Below are positions 1 through 7,429 of a stretch of DNA of 53,602 nt, in pieces. The stretch comes from Planctomycetota bacterium (GTDB taxonomy: Bacteria; Planctomycetota; Planctomycetia; Gemmatales; Gemmataceae), in NCBI GenBank assembly GCA_016177925.1, contig JACOUH010000122.1, forward strand, positions 1 through 53,602. Reading direction: 5' to 3'. A program made the translations under genes and the position numbers. The notes beneath the pieces are model-generated. The model was not told where the DNA came from, searched no databases, and worked only from the letters and a program-made list of their open reading frames with translations. The number at the start of each line of letters is the position of its first letter. Within the stretch, counting starts at the first letter, position 1.

Positions 1-994
1 AGCTCTTGGCGTCGGGGGCAACGGCGAGTGTGATCGATTCGCCACGACATTTCTCATCGGGATTGGCGATGAAATCGGGGTCGGTGTTCTCCTGACCGCC
101 GACGGTCAGGTTACGATGGAGCTGATAGATCGCCTTTACGCCCTCGATGCGGCGAAGTGTTGACGTCACGGCCGGGTGGCAACCCTTGCGCGCGCCGTTG
201 TTGAAGATCGCCACGCGTGGCCGCACCGTCCGGATCAGCACCGGGTTGTTGCTGATCTCCAGGCCGTGGTGGGTCACCTGGTAGACGTCCACGGGGCCGA
301 TCTTGTCGGTCGGGTGGATCAGCTTGTACTCGATGTTCCAGGTCAGGTCGCCGAGGTCGAGGAAGCGGAAGCCGCCGTAGCTGAGCAGGAAGCCGAGACT
401 TTTCGCGTTGTCGGTCTTGTCGACCGGCTGCGGTTTGTGCTCTTTCGCGATCGGGTTCTTGCCGGCGCCGGGGCGGTCGGGCACCACGTCGCCGCACGAG
501 CACAGGCAAAGCAAACGCACCTCGGGAGCGCCCTCCTTCTGCGCAAGCGGGACCACGTCGCCGGGCTTCAGCGTCTTCGACTTGCCCTTGGACGCCTCCT
601 TGTAGGCCTGGATCAAGAGCGGGAAATTCTTGGGGTCCTCGTCGAGCTGGTCGGGGATGCCGCGGTCGTAGAAGTTACGGACCGGCATCAGCTTCGCCAG
701 CCGCGACGCCCCGCCGTAGTGGTCGGAGTGCCAGTGCGTGATGATGAGGTGGTCGATGGCCTCGAGGCCGGCCGCGGTGGCGGCCTTGTGGATGCGCTCG
801 GCGTCGCGGCCGCCGGGATTACCACAGTCGATCAGGACCGACTCGCCGGCAGGGGTGACAATCAGCGTGGCCGCTCCGCCCTCAGTGTCGATGAAACGGA
901 GGTCAAGGCCGCGGGCTGGCGCGGCGGCCCCAGCGGTCGAGGAGAACGTCCCCAGGACCAACAGCAGGACAGGCACGAGAGATAGACGAAACAT
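1..994 (-). CDS. Secreted metallo-beta-lactamase-fold hydrolase (partial, 3' end off window)
   Basis: The reading frame opens with ATG at 994-992 and runs off the left edge, so about 331 residues are visible and no stop is seen. Residues 1-24 form a signal peptide (MFRLSLVPVLLLVLG, then a small-residue cleavage region). The metal-binding motif THWHSDH lies at about residues 86-92 after LIDCGNPGG, which is the order of the metallo-beta-lactamase fold. A later segment, DVYQVTHHGLEISNNP, resembles the ComEC-type branch of the superfamily that also occurs as free-standing secreted proteins. It probably acts outside the cytoplasm as a metal-dependent hydrolase, but the substrate cannot be read. 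It is transcribed leftward in the same direction as the arginase-fold gene, about 130 nt downstream of that gene's stop. The fold assignment is strong and the exact activity is unknown. Confidence 0.85.
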   Translation of the reverse strand, partial: MFRLSLVPVLLLVLGTFSSTAGAAAPARGLDLRFIDTEGGAATLIVTPAGESVLIDCGNPGGRDAERIHKAATAAGLEAIDHLIITHWHSDHYGGASRLAKLMPVRNFYDRGIPDQLDEDPKNFPLLIQAYKEASKGKSKTLKPGDVVPLAQKEGAPEVRLLCLCSCGDVVPDRPGAGKNPIAKEHKPQPVDKTDNAKSLGFLLSYGGFRFLDLGDLTWNIEYKLIHPTDKIGPVDVYQVTHHGLEISNNPVLIRTVRPRVAIFNNGARKGCHPAVTSTLRRIEGVKAIYQLHRNLTVGGQENTDPDFIANPDEKCRGESITLAVAPDAKS

Positions 995-1123
995 GGCGAA
1001 CGACTCCGCAGCGGAAACAGGACGGTGCCGGGTCTTCCTTCCGACCCAGAATCACCGGCCAGTCTACACGCCAACCGACGCCAACGCCAGTTTCCGAATT
1101 CCCCGGGCGCTGCGCCATCCGGG

Positions 1124-1972
1124 CTATCCCCCTCGCGGGGACTCGTAGCGGGCGAGCAGCAGATACTCCAGCAACCAGACAAGCGTCGCGAGGCTGCGGT
1201 CGTGTTGGTCGCGAGAGGGATCAAATTCCGACAGCAGCACCCCTGCCACGCGCTCCGACCATGCAGCCTGAACGAACGCCAGCACCTGCTGGGGGCTCAG
1301 CCCAAACGGGACCGGCTGGCTGACTGCCGGGAAGAAGGTCGGATCGAAGACGTCGCAGTCGATGTCGAGGACAATCCTCGGAGCGGCGGCACACGCTTCC
1401 GCGATATACTTCCGGGCCGGCTCCGCGTCGACGGCCAGCGCCGAGGCCGGGAACGCGGCCCGGTAGAACCGGCGCACGTAGTCATCGGGCAACAGCAACT
1501 CGCGGTGACCGACGTTGACGAGCGGAGGCAGCGGACCGGCGCAATGCAGGAGGAAATTGCCGTGCGACAGCTCGCGCGTGCAGTCGGCGAAGTGGTGGAC
1601 GTCGAGGTGGGCGTCGAACTGTACGACCAGCGGCGCCTCCGCCGGGGAGCGAGCCAGCCCGGCCAGCTCGTCGTAGACCGGCAGTGCTCCGAGATGGTTT
1701 CCGGCGACCCAGATGAGGAAGTCGCCGCGGCGCAGGGCCTGGCGCACCGCCTTGCGGCCGTCGCGACGCCACGATTGGTATTTGTCCAGCGTGTCGAAGG
1801 TGAATTGGCGAATCCGCACGTGGGGAGTGTAAGCGGCGGCCCGCGTGGCGACCGTCTCGCGCCGGTTGTCGGCCAGCACTTCGAGCAACTCGTCGGCCAG
1901 CAGGGTGGTGCCGGCGGCGCTTCCGCTGCTGCCGAACAGGTCAAACGGAAAGAAAATGACGCTGGTTTTCAC
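1124..1972 (-). CDS. Arginase/ureohydrolase-fold protein
   Basis: 282 residues, starting with GTG (1972-1970). The metal-ligand pattern of the arginase/agmatinase/formimidoylglutamase fold can be read in order: GNH at 91-93, QFDAHLD at 118-124, DIDCDVFDP at 203-211 and SEFDP at 248-252. These positions normally bind two manganese ions that hydrolyse a guanidino-type C-N bond. Spacing and length (about 280) fit the family. The variation GNH in place of the usual GGNH or GGDH, and the sequence after DAHLD (VHHF), make it a divergent member, so the substrate (agmatine, formimidoylglutamate or another) cannot be named. No signal peptide is seen, so it is probably cytoplasmic. It follows a 31-bp inverted repeat that lies just upstream of its start. 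Confidence 0.75.
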   Translation of the reverse strand: MKTSVIFFPFDLFGSSGSAAGTTLLADELLEVLADNRRETVATRAAAYTPHVRIRQFTFDTLDKYQSWRRDGRKAVRQALRRGDFLIWVAGNHLGALPVYDELAGLARSPAEAPLVVQFDAHLDVHHFADCTRELSHGNFLLHCAGPLPPLVNVGHRELLLPDDYVRRFYRAAFPASALAVDAEPARKYIAEACAAAPRIVLDIDCDVFDPTFFPAVSQPVPFGLSPQQVLAFVQAAWSERVAGVLLSEFDPSRDQHDRSLATLVWLLEYLLLARYESPRGG

Positions 1973-2016
1973 GCGCGGGCTCTGCTGTGATTCGTTGAGC
2001 CTCGATATTACGCCGG

Positions 2017-2089
2017 CACGAAAGTAGGTCAGGCTTTCCAGCCTGACGCGGTCTCAACGTCAGGCTGGAAAGCCTGACCTACTTTCGTG
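2017..2089. repeat. 31-bp perfect inverted repeat
   Basis: Arms 2017-2047 and 2059-2089 are exact reverse complements with an 11-nt spacer. The core is GGTCAGGCTTTCCAGCCTGA, which is itself partly self-complementary. It sits between the starts of two divergent genes (arginase-fold and permease). There is no T-tract, so it is more likely a mobile palindromic element than a terminator. Confidence 0.9.
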
Positions 2090-2391
2090 GAGGAGTTTAT
2101 CGGCCTCGAAGTCGCCGAGCAAGTCTTGCCTGAGATCGGACCACCAGGGCCGACGTATTCTGGACGGGTGCCGCAGGCCGGCGTAGAATCCCCCTCGTGC
2201 AGCCTAATCGCACGCCGCCGGGCGTGCGAGCGGGGGAACCATCAGGCGGGCCCAGCGGCCGCCTCCGGGGCGAAGGTCCACAAGCGGACCGGGGTACTTT
2301 CAAACCCAAGCCCGACAGCTAACCTCGCCGGCAGGTCGGGGAAGTTCCCCGGCCCCAGTTGAAAGGGCCACCCCTTTCTGGAACCTCCTCC
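2090..2391. other. Intergenic leader of the permease gene, no gene seen
   Basis: About 300 nt between the inverted repeat and the permease start. No reading frame with a credible ribosome site or protein-like composition is visible. No strong purine-rich ribosome site precedes either candidate permease start (TTG 2359 or ATG 2392). The promoter of the permease must lie here, but no clear box stands out. Confidence 0.4.
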
Positions 2392-5118
2392 ATGTCCACC
2401 ACCGAGGGCTCCGGCCCTTCCCCCACCGGGCGACGACTGACGCGCGCTGCCCAGATTATCGTCATCAGCAGCGTCACCTTCACCTTCATCTCCTACTGGC
2501 GCACCGCCGCCGTCGTCCTGTGCGACATGGGCAGCACTGCCTACTACATCGGCGGCATCGTCGAGCAGTCGATCGGCCCGGCGGCACCGTGGTTCATCCT
2601 GGCGGTCATGGTGTTCAGCTACGCCGTCCGCTGGGTCTACATCGAGAGCTGTACCCTGTTCGTCCGCGGGGGAGTCTACCGCGTCGTCCGCGAGGCGATG
2701 GGTCGCTTCCCCGCCAAGCTTGCCGTCTCCGCGCTGATCTTCGATTACGTCCTGACCGGCCCGATCAGCAGTGTCTCCGCGGGGCAGTACATCGTCGGCC
2801 TGGTCCTCGAGCTCGTCACGCTCGTCGGCCGGGCCTCTAACCCCGACTTCACGATCCTCAAAGAGACCCGCGAATTCTGGAAGCAGTGGGGCTCTGTCCT
2901 GCTCGCCAGCGCCATCGTCCTGTATTTCTTCCGCCAGAACCTGCTCGGCATCCACGAGTCCAGCGACAAGGCCCTCAAGATCATGATCGTCACGACCGTG
3001 ATGGTGGTGATCATGATGAGCTGGTGCGGGCTCACCCTGGTCATGCGCAACGTCGAGGGCAAGCCGATCAACCCCGTCCCCGTTGAGCCGGACCTCGCGC
3101 CCAAGCCAAACTTCGCCGACCCGGAGAAGATGGAGGACCCCACCGGGTTCCTCAAGGAAACGTCGCTGGGCCACCGCTTGAAGAGTCTGGGCGCCGGGCA
3201 GTGGCTGTCGCTGATTGGCGTCCTCGGCATCCTGCTGGCGTTCGGGCACTCCATCCTGGCGATGTCGGGCGAGGAGACGCTGGCCCAGGTCTACCGCGAG
3301 GTGGAGTCGCCGAAGCTGCCCAACTTCAAAAAGGCGGCCTTCATCGTCTTCGTCTTCAGCATTGTCTTCACGGGGGGAATCAGCTTTCTGGCGGTCATGC
3401 TCATCCCCACCGCGGACCGCACCGGCCAGTACGCGGACAACCTGATCGGCGGGTTGGCTATGAACGTCTGGGTGCCCGCGTGGGCGGACCCGTGGGCCCC
3501 CCTGCTGCTCAACGCCTTCGTCGTCGTGGTCGGCTTCCTGATGCTGGCCGGAGCGGTCAACACGGCCATCATCGGCTCCAACGGCGTGCTCAACCGCGTC
3601 GCCGAGGATGGCGTCCTGACGGACTGGTTCCTCAAGCCGCACCCCAAGTACGGCACCACCTACCGCTTGCTCTATCTGATCGTCGGCATGCAGCTGGCCA
3701 CGATCTTCGTCAGCCGCGGTGACGTCATCGCGCTGGGCGAGGCGTATGCCTTCGGCGTCGTCTGGAGCTTCGTCTTCCAGGCGCTGTCGATGACAATCCT
3801 GCGCTTCAAGGACCCCCGGCCGCGCGACTTCAAGGTGCCCCTGAACGTCAAGGCCGGCCGCTACGAGGTGCCGATCGGGCTGATCCTAATCCTGCTCCTC
3901 CTGCTGGCGGCGGCTGTCATGAACCTGCTGACCAAGCAGGTGGCGACCATCGGTGGCGTTAGCTTCACACTGGTCTTCTTCGCTATCTTCTACTTCTCGG
4001 AGCGCTATCACGAAAAAAAACGGGCCGGGGCCAGGCACGAGCACCTCGAGCAGTTCAACCAGGAGACGACGCCGGAGGCGACGCCGGCTGGCCTGGGGCT
4101 GAAAAAGACCTACCGCAAGCTGGTGGCGATCCGCTCGCCGCAGAACCTGTTCATGTTGGAGAAGGCGCTGGCGGAAACCGACCCCGACACGACCGACGTC
4201 GTGGTGATGACGGCCAAGGAGCGCCCCCCCGGCGAGGGGCAAGGGCCCGACGTCAACCTCGATGTCTACGACCAGCAGCTGATGACGGCGGTCGTCAATG
4301 TGGCCGAAAAAGCGGGCAAGGAGGTGACGCCGCTGATCGTGCCGACGAACAACCCGCTGCATGCGGTCATCCGTACGGCCAAGGACCTGCAAGTGCAGGA
4401 ACTGGTGATGGGGGCGTCGAACAAGTACACCGCCGACGAACAACTGGAGGCGATCGAGTTCTACTGGCTTACGATCAACGAGGGGGAACTGCCGCCCCTG
4501 ACCGTGCGCCTGCTGAGCCGGCAGCGCGACGTCTACTACGACATCGGCGGCGGCAACCGCATCCCGAAGATCAGCGAGCGCAAGGCGCGGTCGGTCGCGG
4601 AGCTGCGCGCGGCCGGCGTCGGCGTCGATCGCGTACTGCTGATCCACGACGGCAGCGTTACCTCCAGCGACCTGCTCCAGGCGGTGCTGACCCTGCTCGA
4701 TCCGGAGGTGATGCTCGGCCTGGTGCGGACAGCGCCGGCGAGTGGGCCACGTCCCGCTGAGCCGCCGGTGGTATCGGCGTCCGCGAACGCTGCACCCACC
4801 GGCGACAGCCTATCCGGGGGCAACGGCCGGTCGCTGGTCGACGGGGACCTGCGCCGCGCCCGCAAGCTCGGCCGGGAACTGGAGGTCCATGCGACGGGCG
4901 CCGACTGGTCCGCCGAAGTGGTTCGCGTCGCCCACGAGGGCAATTACGACCTGATCATCTTGCCGCTGCCGGCCGAGCGCCCGGAGGGGTCGCCGCAGCC
5001 GTGGGACTCGACGATCGATCGCATCCTGCGCCACGCCCACTGCCGCGTCTTTCTGGCGTCTCCGCCGTCGATCCCGCGCGAGGTCGACGAGGAGCCGCCC
5101 GCCCAACTGGCTCACTGA
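2392..5118 (+). CDS. APC-family amino acid permease with C-terminal UspA-like domains
   Basis: 908 residues from ATG 2392. The frame is open to a TTG at 2359, but the ATG begins the conserved-looking part. Residues about 20-560 contain roughly twelve hydrophobic helices of an APC-superfamily transporter. The conserved element SGEETLAQVYREVESPK is the loop typical of this family. After the last helix a charged stretch (YHEKKRAGARHEH) leads to a soluble tail. In the tail, YRKLVAIRSPQNLFMLEKAL and VQELVMGASNKYTADEQ resemble a universal-stress-protein domain, and a second similar half ends near residue 900 (YDLIILPLP). It probably imports amino acids or other organic cations across the inner membrane, with the tail as a nucleotide-sensing or regulatory part. 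The substrate is unknown. Confidence 0.85.
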   Translation: MSTTEGSGPSPTGRRLTRAAQIIVISSVTFTFISYWRTAAVVLCDMGSTAYYIGGIVEQSIGPAAPWFILAVMVFSYAVRWVYIESCTLFVRGGVYRVVREAMGRFPAKLAVSALIFDYVLTGPISSVSAGQYIVGLVLELVTLVGRASNPDFTILKETREFWKQWGSVLLASAIVLYFFRQNLLGIHESSDKALKIMIVTTVMVVIMMSWCGLTLVMRNVEGKPINPVPVEPDLAPKPNFADPEKMEDPTGFLKETSLGHRLKSLGAGQWLSLIGVLGILLAFGHSILAMSGEETLAQVYREVESPKLPNFKKAAFIVFVFSIVFTGGISFLAVMLIPTADRTGQYADNLIGGLAMNVWVPAWADPWAPLLLNAFVVVVGFLMLAGAVNTAIIGSNGVLNRVAEDGVLTDWFLKPHPKYGTTYRLLYLIVGMQLATIFVSRGDVIALGEAYAFGVVWSFVFQALSMTILRFKDPRPRDFKVPLNVKAGRYEVPIGLILILLLLLAAAVMNLLTKQVATIGGVSFTLVFFAIFYFSERYHEKKRAGARHEHLEQFNQETTPEATPAGLGLKKTYRKLVAIRSPQNLFMLEKALAETDPDTTDVVVMTAKERPPGEGQGPDVNLDVYDQQLMTAVVNVAEKAGKEVTPLIVPTNNPLHAVIRTAKDLQVQELVMGASNKYTADEQLEAIEFYWLTINEGELPPLTVRLLSRQRDVYYDIGGGNRIPKISERKARSVAELRAAGVGVDRVLLIHDGSVTSSDLLQAVLTLLDPEVMLGLVRTAPASGPRPAEPPVVSASANAAPTGDSLSGGNGRSLVDGDLRRARKLGRELEVHATGADWSAEVVRVAHEGNYDLIILPLPAERPEGSPQPWDSTIDRILRHAHCRVFLASPPSIPREVDEEPPAQLAH

Positions 5119-5213
5119 CTGGGCAGCGGAGCCGGCGGTTTCTCTGCGGCCGAGGCGGAGAGGGGGAGGACGAGCAGGCAAAGACCGACGACCCCCTGAC
5201 GAGAACGGGACAT
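5112..5213 (-). CDS. Very small secreted-peptide ORF (33 aa) or gene remnant
   Basis: ATG at 5213-5211 is preceded by a near-ideal ribosome site, AAGGAGGT, five bases upstream. The product is 33 residues: a positively charged start (MSRSRQG), a hydrophobic core (VVGLCLLVLPLSA), a cleavage-like SASAAEK, then a short proline-rich end. The stop TGA lies just inside the 3' end of the convergent permease gene. It is either a genuine tiny exported peptide or the first codons of a secreted protein whose body was lost when the flanking sequence changed. The strong ribosome site and signal peptide argue against chance. The lack of any body after the signal peptide is odd. Confidence 0.45.
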   Translation of the reverse strand: MSRSRQGVVGLCLLVLPLSASAAEKPPAPLPSQ

Positions 5214-5340
5214 CGCGACCTCCTTGTCTGAGCGAGGGAGAGCAGAGGGATTCTACCGAGGATGCGGAAAGGCGGAATAGACGAGGTTGCCGCAGAGGAG
5301 TGTGTTGCTTCCAGACGTCGGTCGGGGTCGTGATCCTGCT

Positions 5341-5614
5341 CTTCAGCTCCAACGGGGCGGCCGTCAATAGTGAGCCCCTGGAACGGGGTCGTGATCTGGT
5401 CTTCAGCCCCGAAGGGGCGATCGTCAATAGCCAGGGGCGTGAGCCCCTGGGTGGTGACATCGCCCCGGCATTGAGCCCTGAAGGGGCGACAGAACGCTGG
5501 AGGTGTTCGGGCCACTGTCGCCCCTTCGGGGCTGAAGACCAGAGAGGACGACCCTCGAACCAGGGGCTCACGCCCCTGGCTATTGACGGCCGCCCCGTTG
5601 GGGCTGAAGACCAG
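5341..5614. repeat. Cluster of palindromic repeats forming a large inverted structure
   Basis: Short palindromes of the type AGCCCC-GAA-GGGGC recur near 5345, 5404, 5473, 5518 and 5592. They alternate with CCAGGGGCGTGAGCCCCTGG-like palindromes at about 5431-5450 and 5560-5579. The part near 5400-5495 is present again in inverted order near 5515-5614, including the words GTCAATAGCCAGGGG and CTTCAGCCCC. No coding frame in this 500-nt gap looks real apart from the small ORF at 5112-5213. The frames through it only read out the repeats. Confidence 0.8.
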
Positions 5615-5620
5615 GGATGC

Positions 5621-5962
5621 CTACTTCTTCGGATCGGTGAGGAAACGGAGGATGTGGACGTCGTCGATGACGACCAGACCCTCGCCGACCATGTCTGCCA
5701 GGGAGATCAGCAGCGGGTCGATGCGCTCGCGCACGTCAATGATCTCGATGCGCACCGGCAGGTTCTCGCTCAGTTCGAGCAGGCGCGTCGTGTGCAGCTG
5801 GCCGCCGGCGCCGTAGCCCTCGACGCAGCGGCTGACCGTGGCCCCCGCGATGCCGCGCTCCTGGCACAGCCGCACGATGGCCGTGTAGAGCGGTCGGCTG
5901 TGCCACTGGTCGGTGCTGTTGAGGAACACCGTCACGCGCCGGGCGTCCAGCTCGACCTTCAT
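5621..5962 (-). CDS. DUF190 domain protein
   Basis: 113 residues starting at ATG 5962. It starts 10 nt after the crcB stop, with a GGGGCG ribosome site in the gap, so it is the last gene of the crcB operon. The central part, CQERGIAGATVSRCVEGYG, followed by LPVRIEIIDVRERIDPLL and GEGLVVIDDVHI, matches the small ferredoxin-like fold of DUF190 proteins. These are often encoded next to fluoride channels. The size is normal for the family. A regulatory or accessory role in fluoride export is inferred from this linkage, and no direct function can be read. Confidence 0.85.
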   Translation of the reverse strand: MKVELDARRVTVFLNSTDQWHSRPLYTAIVRLCQERGIAGATVSRCVEGYGAGGQLHTTRLLELSENLPVRIEIIDVRERIDPLLISLADMVGEGLVVIDDVHILRFLTDPKK

Positions 5963-5972
5963 GGCATCGCCC

Positions 5973-6419
5973 CTACTGCCTCGGGAAGAGACTCCCTACC
6001 AGCGCGACTGCCAGCAGGACGCCGACGAAGCCGGCGACGACACTGCCGACGACATTGGCGAAGGCCAGGCCCCAGCTACCGTCGCGGACGAGATGGTACG
6101 TCTCCAGCTCGAAGGTGGAGAACGTGGTGTATCCGCCACAGAAGCCAACTCCGATCAGCAGAAACCAGTCCTCGTGTTCGGGCAACAGCCTCGTTGCGAA
6201 GAGGGCCGCCGCGAGGCCCAGGATGAACGACCCCGTCACGTTGATGAAGAGCGTCCCGAACGGGAAGACCTGTCCCCACGGATGGGACTTGAACCACGTG
6301 CCGACGAGGTAACGAAGATACGTCCCCAGCGCCCCGCCCAGCATGAGCAGCAACATCTTGTTCCTCAGCAGCCGCCGCCGCCACTGCCTCGCCACGCCCT
6401 CGCCGTTGTCCAACGCCAC
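5973..6419 (-). CDS. crcB: Fluoride ion channel CrcB/Fluc
   Basis: 148 residues if translated from GTG 6419. Four hydrophobic helices carry the family signatures GGALGTYLRY, FGTLFINVTGSFILG and GFCGGYTTFSTFELET. The Asn of the second motif and the TTFSTFE stretch line the fluoride pore in known Fluc channels. Such channels work as antiparallel dimers that let fluoride leave the cytoplasm. The start is uncertain: GGGAGG lies right on the GTG, while TTG two codons later has a better spacing, and an ATG exists about 21 codons in, just before the first helix. It begins 6 nt after the SMP-30-like gene and runs into DUF190, so all three are co-transcribed. No fluoride riboswitch is visible at its 5' side because there is no leader there. 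Confidence 0.92.
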   Translation of the reverse strand: MALDNGEGVARQWRRRLLRNKMLLLMLGGALGTYLRYLVGTWFKSHPWGQVFPFGTLFINVTGSFILGLAAALFATRLLPEHEDWFLLIGVGFCGGYTTFSTFELETYHLVRDGSWGLAFANVVGSVVAGFVGVLLAVALVGSLFPRQ

Positions 6420-6425
6420 CTCCCG

Positions 6426-7415
6426 TTACTTGCCGTTGGGCCAGACAACACGGCCGGGGGTCGTCGTGCGGATACTGTAGAGCGTCCCGCCACCGGTGAT
6501 GTACAGCGTCTTCAGGTCGTCGCCGCCGAAGGCGCAGTTGGTCACCTCGTCGGTCGGCACCGGCAGGAAGTCGAGGAGTTTCCCGTCGGGGCTGAGGACG
6601 TAGATGCCGCCCTTGCGATCCTTTGCTGGCTCGAACGGCGGATTCGGCTTGTTCAGTCCCGCCGCGACGTAAAGCGTTCCCTTCTGGTCTTGCTTGAGGC
6701 CGTCGGGCCCGCGGCCGGTGCCCCAGTCGTGCAGTAGCTTGCGGCTCGCCGTGTCGACGGTCCCCTCCTTCTTCAGGTCGAACCGCCACAGCTTGCGTGT
6801 ACCGCCGATGGTATCGTTGTTGTTGTCGGCGACGTAGAGGAAGCGGTCGTCCGCCGAGACGAGGACGCCATTGGCGCGATCGACCTCGCGGCCGAGGACG
6901 CGGCTCACCTTGCCGTCCGGGTCGATGCGGTAGACGCCCTCAACGGTACGGCCCTTCTCATCGCGAATCTCCATGCCCTTGCGGTCGCCGTAGCACGGGT
7001 CGGAGAAGTAGAGGCGACCCTGCGCATCGAGCGTCAGGTCGTTGGGCTGGTTATAGCGCTTGCCCTGGAATCGCTCGGTCAGCACAGTGATCTTGCCATC
7101 AGGTTCGGTGCGCGTAACGCGGCGCAGCTCGGGTTCGCAGGCGAGCAGCCGGCCCTTGCGGTCGAAGAGCAGGCCATTGGTGCCGGCCCCCTTGCGGTAG
7201 ATGCGCGAGCGGCCCTCGCGGTCGAGCCGGTAGACGTGACCGTTGCCGCTGGTGAGGACGCCGAGCTTCGGGTGCCACGCCGGCCCCTCACCCCCGGCGC
7301 CGCCGGCCGCCTCGACCTTCCGTTTGGCGCCGGGCTCGAAGATCGCCTCGTCAACCCCGCCCGCCGGCCGAATGAGGACCAAAACGGACAGAGAGATGAG
7401 GAAACGCTGCCACAT
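6426..7415 (-). CDS. Secreted SMP-30/gluconolactonase-family protein
   Basis: 329 residues from ATG 7415, chosen because GGGGGATC stands seven bases upstream. The frame is open six codons further to a GTG. Residues 1-20 form a signal peptide (MWQRFLISLSVLVLI). The body is a six-bladed beta-propeller of the SMP-30/LRE type: GAGTNGLLFDRKGRLLACE, YNQPNDLTLDAQGRLYFSD, RANGVLVSADDRFLYVADN and GPDGLKQDQKGTLYVA show the recurring N/D-containing motifs that bind calcium and the lactone. It is probably a periplasmic lactonase or sugar-acid related hydrolase. It starts 14 nt after the PSD1 gene stop and is followed at once by crcB, so it is inside an operon. Confidence 0.88.
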   Translation of the reverse strand: MWQRFLISLSVLVLIRPAGGVDEAIFEPGAKRKVEAAGGAGGEGPAWHPKLGVLTSGNGHVYRLDREGRSRIYRKGAGTNGLLFDRKGRLLACEPELRRVTRTEPDGKITVLTERFQGKRYNQPNDLTLDAQGRLYFSDPCYGDRKGMEIRDEKGRTVEGVYRIDPDGKVSRVLGREVDRANGVLVSADDRFLYVADNNNDTIGGTRKLWRFDLKKEGTVDTASRKLLHDWGTGRGPDGLKQDQKGTLYVAAGLNKPNPPFEPAKDRKGGIYVLSPDGKLLDFLPVPTDEVTNCAFGGDDLKTLYITGGGTLYSIRTTTPGRVVWPNGK

Positions 7416-7429
7416 GGACCGATCCCCCG

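Noticed and set aside
2242..3642. 466-codon leftward open frame across the permease gene
   Set aside because: Low-complexity Asp/Arg/Gly-rich product opposite a clear transporter. GC-rich third positions create such antisense frames.
6420..6430. Fluoride riboswitch in front of crcB
   Set aside because: Only 6 nt separate crcB from the preceding gene, so there is no leader. No crcB-motif structure was seen before the PSD1 gene either.
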